This document shows positions 58,907 to 64,000 of a DNA stretch of 64,000 nucleotides, one piece after another; the stretch's first letter is position 1, and every line of letters begins with the position of its first letter. Origin of the DNA: an uncultured Alphaproteobacteria bacterium. GTDB lineage: Bacteria > Pseudomonadota > Alphaproteobacteria > RF32 > CAG-239. The stretch is taken from NCBI GenBank assembly GCA_934271715.1, contig CAKQRZ010000005.1, forward strand, positions 1 through 64,000, in the 5' to 3' direction. The notes under the pieces were generated by a model. That model made no database searches. It saw only the letters and a list, made by a program, of their open reading frames with translations, and was not told the origin of the DNA. The translations under genes were made by a program, and so were the position numbers.

Positions 58907-59614
58907 ATGGAAAACAACCAAACAGGCATCAAACAGCCGATTATAGACCTGCAAAATGTTTCTGTAGGCTATGAACGCAATGAAGATGTTTTGCAAAATG
59001 TCTATTTTTCACTTTTGCCGGGGTCTTTTACATTTGTAACCGGCAAAAGCGGCGCCGGAAAAACCACACTTTTAAATATGCTGTATCTGATAAAAAAGCC
59101 GCATAAAGGGACTTTGAAAGTGTTTGGAAATAATATCAATTTTTCTAACCGCGATACGTTGGCGGAACTGCGGCAAAAAATAGGCGTGGTATTTCAGGAC
59201 TTCCGTTTGCTGGAGCATTTGAGCGTGTTTGACAATATCGCTCTGCCGCTCAGAGTGCGGGGCATGGGCGAAAAGGAAATTTATAAGCGCGTTACAGAAT
59301 TGCTGCAATGGGTGGAGCTGCATAAGAGCATTTATAAAGTATGCTCGTCGCTTTCCGGCGGTGAAAAACAGCGCGTAGCTATTGCCAGGGCTGTGATAAA
59401 CCGTCCGGAGATTTTGTTTGCCGACGAGCCGACCGGCAGCGTTGACGCGGAAATTGCCAACAAGCTGATGCGTTTGTTTGTGGAGCTTAACAAAGTAGGT
59501 ACCACCGTAGTTTTGGCCACCCACAACGAGCAATTAACTTCTACATATAACTACCCGCGTATTGTGTTGGCTAACCATACGGCTAAGCTATATCCGGCGC
59601 TGAAAAAAGTTTAG
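58907..59614 (+). CDS. ftsE: Cell division ATP-binding protein FtsE
   Basis: ATPase of the FtsEX complex, which activates septal peptidoglycan hydrolases. The 235 residues have Walker A GKSGAGKTT, Q-loop FQDFRLLEH, signature LSGGEKQRVAIARAV, Walker B EILFADEPTGSVD and a switch His in ATHNEQL. The start follows GGGAGGAATGT. ftsX begins 14 bases after it. The envelope hydrolases mltB-like and rlpA are encoded in the same window. Confidence 0.96.
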   Translation: MENNQTGIKQPIIDLQNVSVGYERNEDVLQNVYFSLLPGSFTFVTGKSGAGKTTLLNMLYLIKKPHKGTLKVFGNNINFSNRDTLAELRQKIGVVFQDFRLLEHLSVFDNIALPLRVRGMGEKEIYKRVTELLQWVELHKSIYKVCSSLSGGEKQRVAIARAVINRPEILFADEPTGSVDAEIANKLMRLFVELNKVGTTVVLATHNEQLTSTYNYPRIVLANHTAKLYPALKKV

Positions 59615-59627
59615 GGAGAAATTACAG

Positions 59628-60542
59628 ATGAAAAGCGATTTGGTAACGGGACGCCGCAGCGAAATTAACACCGAAGACGATGACACATCGGCTTTTATGT
59701 ATGTTTTGACTTCTATCTATATGTATCTTTTTGTGGTGGTGCTGGCGATTGTAATGGCAATTAACGCTATGGCCGACAACTGGAAAAAAGATATTATGGG
59801 GTCGGTTACGGTGCAGATTATTCCGATAGAAGATGAAAGCAAGCATATTGACGAGGCGAAAACCCAAGAGATTCAGAACAGAGTCCTGCAATATGTGGAA
59901 AATCTGTCTGACGTGGAAAATGTAAAAGCCTTAGACGCGCAAACCGTTGAAAAGCTTATGACGCCGTGGCTCGGCAATAAGGTGGATATTTCTTCCCTGC
60001 CGATTCCGATGCTGCTGGACGTTAAATTAAAGCCGAATACGGAACTGAATTATGATGAAGTTACCCGCGGCCTGCGCCAGATTTCTGAAAACGCTTCTAT
60101 AGATAACCACAGACTGTGGCTTAACCGTCTGATAAAGTTTGCCTCTTCGCTTAAAAATATGGCGCTGTCGGTGCTGCTGATGGTTATTTGTATCTGCGCT
60201 TTTTCTATTTATTATTCCACCCGCACCAGTTTGGGAATCAATATAAATACCATAGAAATTCTGCATATTATCGGCGCTAAGGATGACTATATTGCCCGCC
60301 AATATGCCAAGAATTTTGCTAAAATCGGCTTTTTTTCCGGTATTATCGGGCTTATGGCGGCGGTTCCGAGCATTATTTTGGTGGCAAAATACGGAATTTC
60401 TACCGGCAGCGGACTGATTAAAGGGGCGCAGCTTTCTACGCTGGCTTGGAGCCTGATTATGGTTACGCCGCTGTTTTCATCGCTTTACGCTATGGGAACA
60501 TCTTATTGGACGGTTCGCAAATCTTTGGAGAAAATGGTTTGA
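59628..60542 (+). CDS. ftsX: Cell division membrane protein FtsX
   Basis: The permease-like partner of FtsE. The 304 residues have a cytoplasmic N-terminus, a helix at about 24-46, a large periplasmic loop (about 47-175) and three C-terminal helices (about 177-198, 228-250, 270-292), the FtsX topology. The short FtsX-type motif TRTSLGINI-TIEILHIIGAKDDYIARQYAKNF is conserved. Its stop TGA overlaps the TTG start of the next gene. Confidence 0.94.
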   Translation: MKSDLVTGRRSEINTEDDDTSAFMYVLTSIYMYLFVVVLAIVMAINAMADNWKKDIMGSVTVQIIPIEDESKHIDEAKTQEIQNRVLQYVENLSDVENVKALDAQTVEKLMTPWLGNKVDISSLPIPMLLDVKLKPNTELNYDEVTRGLRQISENASIDNHRLWLNRLIKFASSLKNMALSVLLMVICICAFSIYYSTRTSLGININTIEILHIIGAKDDYIARQYAKNFAKIGFFSGIIGLMAAVPSIILVAKYGISTGSGLIKGAQLSTLAWSLIMVTPLFSSLYAMGTSYWTVRKSLEKMV

Positions 60543-61123
60543 TACGGCGCTTGCTTATTTACGGCGGATTAAGTTTATTGGCTGCGTGGTGTCTGGGTTT
60601 TGTTTACTTTGCGCACTGCATAAACTCGTATGAGATTGATAAAACTGCAAAAACTGACGCTATTATAGTTTTGACCGGCGGGCGCAACCGAATTTCCGAG
60701 GGCATTAAGCTGCTGAATGATAACTTGGCCGATAAGCTGTTTATTTCCGGAGTTCCGGAAAATATCAGCATCCGCCAGATAGAAAAACAAGCAGGCATAG
60801 CTGCCGAGGATGAAACCAAAATAGAGCTGGGGCGCAAGGCTAAAAATACTATTGAAAACGCCATAGAAACCGAAGAATGGATTAAAAAAAATGACATAAA
60901 ATCCATTCGGCTGGTAACTTCAAGCTATCATATTCCGCGCAGCCTGCAGGAATTTATTATTTATGTGACAAAGGGAAATGATCTAGAAGTTATCCTCAAC
61001 CCGATTTATTCGCCCAACGTCAGCCTGAAATGGTGGAAAAGCTGGGGGACGTTCCGGCTGCTGGTTATGGAATACAACAAGTTTTTGGTGGTGTATATCG
61101 GTAGGCACCTGCATATTTATTAA
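60539..61123 (+). CDS. YdcF/SanA-like DUF218 protein
   Basis: The 194 residues have an N-terminal helix (about 4-22, LLIYGGLSLLAAWCLGFVYFA) and a DUF218 domain: DAIIVLTGGRNRISEGIKLLN, LFISGVPE, and ARNTIENA-like KAKNTIENAIET followed by SIRLVTSSYHIPRSL. The family includes ElyC and SanA, implicated in envelope integrity. The TTG at 60539 is preferred as start: it overlaps the ftsX stop and has GGAGAAAATGG upstream; the ORF otherwise begins deep in ftsX. Confidence 0.85.
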   Translation: MIRRLLIYGGLSLLAAWCLGFVYFAHCINSYEIDKTAKTDAIIVLTGGRNRISEGIKLLNDNLADKLFISGVPENISIRQIEKQAGIAAEDETKIELGRKAKNTIENAIETEEWIKKNDIKSIRLVTSSYHIPRSLQEFIIYVTKGNDLEVILNPIYSPNVSLKWWKSWGTFRLLVMEYNKFLVVYIGRHLHIY

Positions 61124-61135
61124 GGAGAAAACAAC

Positions 61136-61900
61136 ATGCTGTTTATTCGTTCTTTACTGACTAATATTTTCTTTTTCGGAACTTTGGGTATCGGCTGCAT
61201 TATTCAGCTGCCGCTGGCTCTGCTGCCGCAGAAAGTTACCATATTTTATTGGGACAGAATGATTATGCCTATAGCTTTGTTCTGGGTACGCTTTTTCGGC
61301 GGTATAAAGCTGGAACTGCGCGGGGCGGAAAATATCCGCCATCACGATGTTTTATATGCCTGCAAACACGAATCGGCACTGGAAACCTATTCTTTTACCC
61401 AGTTTTCTCCGACCACCACCTATATTTTGAAGCGTGAACTGATTTTTCTGCCGTTTTTCGGCTGGTCTCAGTATTTTTACGGTATGATACCCGTCAACCG
61501 CAAAGGCGGCGCCAGCGCTATGAAGCATATGCTTACTGAAGTAAAAAAGAAAACCGACGCCGGCCGTCCGGTTGTGATTTTTCCGGAAGGAACACGCTGC
61601 AAGCCGGGGTCTACCAAAGGCTATAAGTCCGGCATTTTCTTTTTGGGAGAAAATTTGGATTTGCCGATTGTTCCGGTTGCTATAAACACCGGTCTGTTTT
61701 GGGCGAAAAATTCGTTTTTGCGCTATCCGGGGACGGCGGTGTTTGAATTTTTGCCGCCAATCAGTGCTAAAGGCAAGACCAAAGAAGAATTTATGACGGA
61801 ATTACAGTCTGTTATAGAAAATAAATGCGCCGAGCTGAATGCCGAAGCCGTGAAAAAATATCCGTATGTAGCTAAAATGCTGGCCGAAAAGGAGAAATAA
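61136..61900 (+). CDS. 1-acyl-glycerol-3-phosphate acyltransferase (PlsC family)
   Basis: Second acylation in phospholipid synthesis, at the inner membrane. The 254 residues have an N-terminal helix (about 8-30), the acyltransferase motif I as KHESALET (HX4E instead of the usual HX4D), FGWSQYFYGMIPVNRKGG (motif II) and FPEGTRCKPG (motif III). HX4E is seen in some alphaproteobacterial homologs in my recollection, so it need not be inactive. AAGGAGAAAACAAC precedes the ATG. Fifth-to-last gene of the ftsE unit, abutting sppA. Confidence 0.9.
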   Translation: MLFIRSLLTNIFFFGTLGIGCIIQLPLALLPQKVTIFYWDRMIMPIALFWVRFFGGIKLELRGAENIRHHDVLYACKHESALETYSFTQFSPTTTYILKRELIFLPFFGWSQYFYGMIPVNRKGGASAMKHMLTEVKKKTDAGRPVVIFPEGTRCKPGSTKGYKSGIFFLGENLDLPIVPVAINTGLFWAKNSFLRYPGTAVFEFLPPISAKGKTKEEFMTELQSVIENKCAELNAEAVKKYPYVAKMLAEKEK

Positions 61901-63655
61901 ATGTCGGGATTTTGGAATAAAATAAAAGGCTTTGCCAAAGTACTGTGCATGGTTGTCGGCGCTGTGACCTTAATCAGTCTTATCGGGCTGATAACGTTCG
62001 GGATGATGAACAGATATCCGAAACCGATAGAAAAAAACACCTATCTGACTATAGATTTTAACAAGCCGTTCAGCGAGTCGGATAACAGCGGAATCTGGAC
62101 AGAGTTTACCGATGATGCGCCGCTTCCGTTCTTAAAAATGCTGGAAGCGGTAGAATATGCGGCGGCTGATGATAATGTCAGCGGTTTGGTGGCTAAAATA
62201 AATAAGACGAATTTAGAGCCGGCGCAGCTGCAAGACATAGCCAGAGCTATTTTGAGGTTTGAATATTCCGGCAAAAAAACTGTTGTTTTTTCGCAGGGAT
62301 TCGGTAGTTTAGGGCAGGGCAGCGGCGACTACTATTTAGCTTCGTTCTTTAAGCAAATCTATATGCAGCCGCATACTTACATTGGTCTGACCGGTATCAG
62401 CATAGAAATTCCGTTTCTTAAAAATCTGCTGGACAAACTCGGAGTTACAGCGGAATTTTATTCCCGCTACGAATATAAAAACGCTATGGCTTCATTGACC
62501 GACACTAAAATTTCTAAAGCCTATGCCGAGGAAATGACCGTTTTAGCCCAAGGTTTAATGTCTGAGCTGGAATTGGATATTAAAGGCAACCGCAAACTGC
62601 AGGATTCATTTGAAAATATTGTGAATAAGGCGCCTTTAACCGCCGAAGAGGGACAGAAATTGGGACTTATTGACGGTATTATGTATATGTCTCAGCTGGA
62701 AGACAAGCTAAAAGCGGACGGAGCTGAACACTTTGTAAATATTAAAGACTATGCCGCCGGTTTAGCGCCTAACAGCGGAAATTTGCCGACTGTGGCGCTG
62801 CTGAATTTGAGCGGAGAAATTATTGACGGCGAAAGCAAAGACAGCTTGCGCCAAGATGATATTATCGGCAGCGAAAGCGTGGTTGCCGATATTGAAAGCA
62901 TTAAGAAACTGCCGAATCTAAAAGCCGTGGTTGTGCGGATTAACAGCCCCGGAGGCAGCTATAACGCAGCGGACGAGATTTATTTTGCGCTGAAGCAGCT
63001 AAAAGAAAAAACTAAAGTTCCGGTTATTGTATCGCAGTCGGCTTATGCGGCTTCAGGCGGCTATTTTATCTCGCTGGCCGGAGACTATATTTTTGCCGAG
63101 CCGATGACTATTACCGGTTCTATCGGAGTTTTAGGCGGCAAAGCGGTGTTTGGCAAGCTTTGGAAAAAGCTCGGCGTAAGCTGGAGCCGGCTGAACTTTG
63201 GCAAAAACGCCGGAATTTTAAGTTCTATTCAGCCGTTCAGCGAGTCGGAAAAGAAAATATTCAATAAATCATTGGATGATGTTTACAGCGATTTTACGGC
63301 TAAAGTGGCTAAAAACCGCAAATTAACACAGCCGATGGATAAAATTGCCCGCGGCAGAGTTTGGCTGGGGCGGCAGGCTCTTGATTTAGGATTGATTGAC
63401 GAGCTGGGCAGCACTTCGGAAGCTATCGCCAGAGCTATGGATTTAGGAAAAATTGGTAAAAATCAAACTTTTAAAATCGTATCTTATCCTAAAGCTAAAA
63501 GTTTCGGCGAAAAACTCAGCGACCTGATTGCCAATACCGGAAGCATAAAAGCCGAACAGCTGATAGAGCAGAGCGGTGTTGATATCACGAATTTAAAACT
63601 TTTCAAACGCTTACAATATGATACTGTAATGCTGCCGATAAAAATAAATATGTAA
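61901..63655 (+). CDS. sppA: Signal peptide peptidase SppA, long type
   Basis: A membrane serine protease that degrades cleaved signal peptides. The 584 residues match the long (67K) type with two tandem domains. An N-terminal helix lies at about 12-32. The catalytic Lys is expected in the N-terminal domain near YEYKNAMASLTD. The catalytic Ser is in SAYAASGGYFISL of the second domain, followed by ADYIFAEPMTITGSIGV-type sequence. It starts one base after the acyltransferase stop, with AAGGAG inside that gene. Confidence 0.93.
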   Translation: MSGFWNKIKGFAKVLCMVVGAVTLISLIGLITFGMMNRYPKPIEKNTYLTIDFNKPFSESDNSGIWTEFTDDAPLPFLKMLEAVEYAAADDNVSGLVAKINKTNLEPAQLQDIARAILRFEYSGKKTVVFSQGFGSLGQGSGDYYLASFFKQIYMQPHTYIGLTGISIEIPFLKNLLDKLGVTAEFYSRYEYKNAMASLTDTKISKAYAEEMTVLAQGLMSELELDIKGNRKLQDSFENIVNKAPLTAEEGQKLGLIDGIMYMSQLEDKLKADGAEHFVNIKDYAAGLAPNSGNLPTVALLNLSGEIIDGESKDSLRQDDIIGSESVVADIESIKKLPNLKAVVVRINSPGGSYNAADEIYFALKQLKEKTKVPVIVSQSAYAASGGYFISLAGDYIFAEPMTITGSIGVLGGKAVFGKLWKKLGVSWSRLNFGKNAGILSSIQPFSESEKKIFNKSLDDVYSDFTAKVAKNRKLTQPMDKIARGRVWLGRQALDLGLIDELGSTSEAIARAMDLGKIGKNQTFKIVSYPKAKSFGEKLSDLIANTGSIKAEQLIEQSGVDITNLKLFKRLQYDTVMLPIKINM

Positions 63656-63672
63656 ACAGAGGTAAAAAAACT

Positions 63673-63960
63673 ATGGCTATAGATAATGAAACCGTCAAGA
63701 GAGTGGCTTTTCTCTCCCGTCTGAAAGTAGAAGACGAAAAAATAGAAGCGACAAAAGAAGAATTTAACAAAATTCTGAACTGGATTGAAGAGCTTAATGA
63801 AGTGAATACCGATAATGTTGAGCCTTTAATTTCGGTTAATGACACGACTTTGCGCCTGCGCGAAGACCAAATTACCGACGGAAATTATCAAGAAGCCGTG
63901 CTGGCAAACGCTCCGGATAAAGAATATGACTATTTTGCCGTACCAAAGGTAGTGGAGTAA
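63673..63960 (+). CDS. gatC: Asp/Glu-tRNA amidotransferase subunit C
   Basis: Small subunit stabilising GatCAB, which makes Gln-tRNA or Asn-tRNA by transamidation. The 95 residues match the family in length and pattern: VKRVAFLSRLKVEDEKIEATKEEFNKILNWIEELNEVNTDNVEPL and a C-terminal REDQITDGNYQEAVLANAPDKEYDYFAVPKVVE. GAGGTAAAAAAACT precedes the ATG. gatA begins five bases after the stop. Confidence 0.96.
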   Translation: MAIDNETVKRVAFLSRLKVEDEKIEATKEEFNKILNWIEELNEVNTDNVEPLISVNDTTLRLREDQITDGNYQEAVLANAPDKEYDYFAVPKVVE

Positions 63961-63964
63961 GAAG

Positions 63965-64000
63965 ATGAAAGAAATTACCAAGTTAACCATTCACGAAACC
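63965..64000 (+). CDS. gatA: Start of GatA (amidotransferase subunit A), truncated by the window
   Basis: Only 12 codons are present: MKEITKLTIHET. The position directly after gatC and the opening LT-(I)-x-E are what GatA begins with. The gene continues beyond the window end. Confidence 0.85.
   Translation, partial: MKEITKLTIHET

Overview
The window reads as a chromosome segment of an AT-rich, anaerobic or fermentative alphaproteobacterium, probably an uncultured gut-type lineage. Evidence from the sequence: alphaproteobacterial housekeeping genes (rpiB-glyA, yqeY-dnaG, large acidic rpoD, nrdR-nusB), an [FeFe] hydrogenase and its maturase HydG, a Gram-negative envelope set (lpxA, rlpA, mltB-like, sppA, an autotransporter), and pilin-like proteins with the N-terminal block GRSMIEMLGVLAI. 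Standard code fits every gene examined. The lineage is an inference from gene content.

Layout. 1-6 kb: tRNA-fMet, an EamA transporter, a broken autotransporter gene with four lesions, and two tiny two-helix membrane proteins. 6-16 kb: DUF3298-like lipoprotein, hydG, a long acidic membrane-anchored protein, prfC, tRNA-Leu, tig, two secreted proteins behind an almost identical promoter/signal-peptide cassette, and a GH24 lysozyme-like protein. 16-24 kb: lipoprotein, DUF3137-like and TerB-like proteins, an EF-hand protein, a paralogous membrane protein pair, gltX and a cysteine-rich surface-type protein. 24-30 kb: accessory region with a structured leader RNA, two pilin-like genes with repeat-derived leaders (one out of frame across a (CT)7 tract), elbB, an M16 peptidase, an AlbA_2 protein and rnhA. 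30-37 kb: def, nusB, nrdR, murF, [FeFe] hydrogenase, rpoD. 37-39 kb: a DUF1847-like gene, two paralogous unknowns, tRNA-Asn and tRNA-Cys. 39-49 kb: rpiB-glyA-mscL, then a long codirectional run mltB/rlpA/dac/tmk/holB/tatD/MBL/DHH. 49.4-52.4 kb: a cluster of genes sharing an unrecognised ~110-residue domain. 52-64 kb: rsmB-like, lpxA, a second copy of the structured leader RNA before a third pilin-like gene, dnaG/yqeY, and ftsE-ftsX-ydcF-like-plsC-sppA-gatC-gatA.

Most notable signals. (1) Two copies (24.3-24.5 kb minus, 54.7-54.95 kb plus) of one structured RNA: shared TTTACT-17-TAAAAT promoter, shared 5' block, a long-range helix and a pseudoknot whose bases differ but still pair, and a terminator 30-33 nt before a surface-protein start codon. 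The geometry implies terminator read-through control. (2) A pilin-like gene whose only good start is separated from the reading frame by a (CT)7 tract, as expected for phase variation. (3) A locus of five small genes carrying six copies of an unrecognised domain, plus a possible divergent relative. (4) A class of at least ten short unknown genes with strong sigma-70 promoters and a common A/T-only leader without a Shine-Dalgarno sequence.

All family calls come from reading motifs in the translated sequence; no database search was possible.
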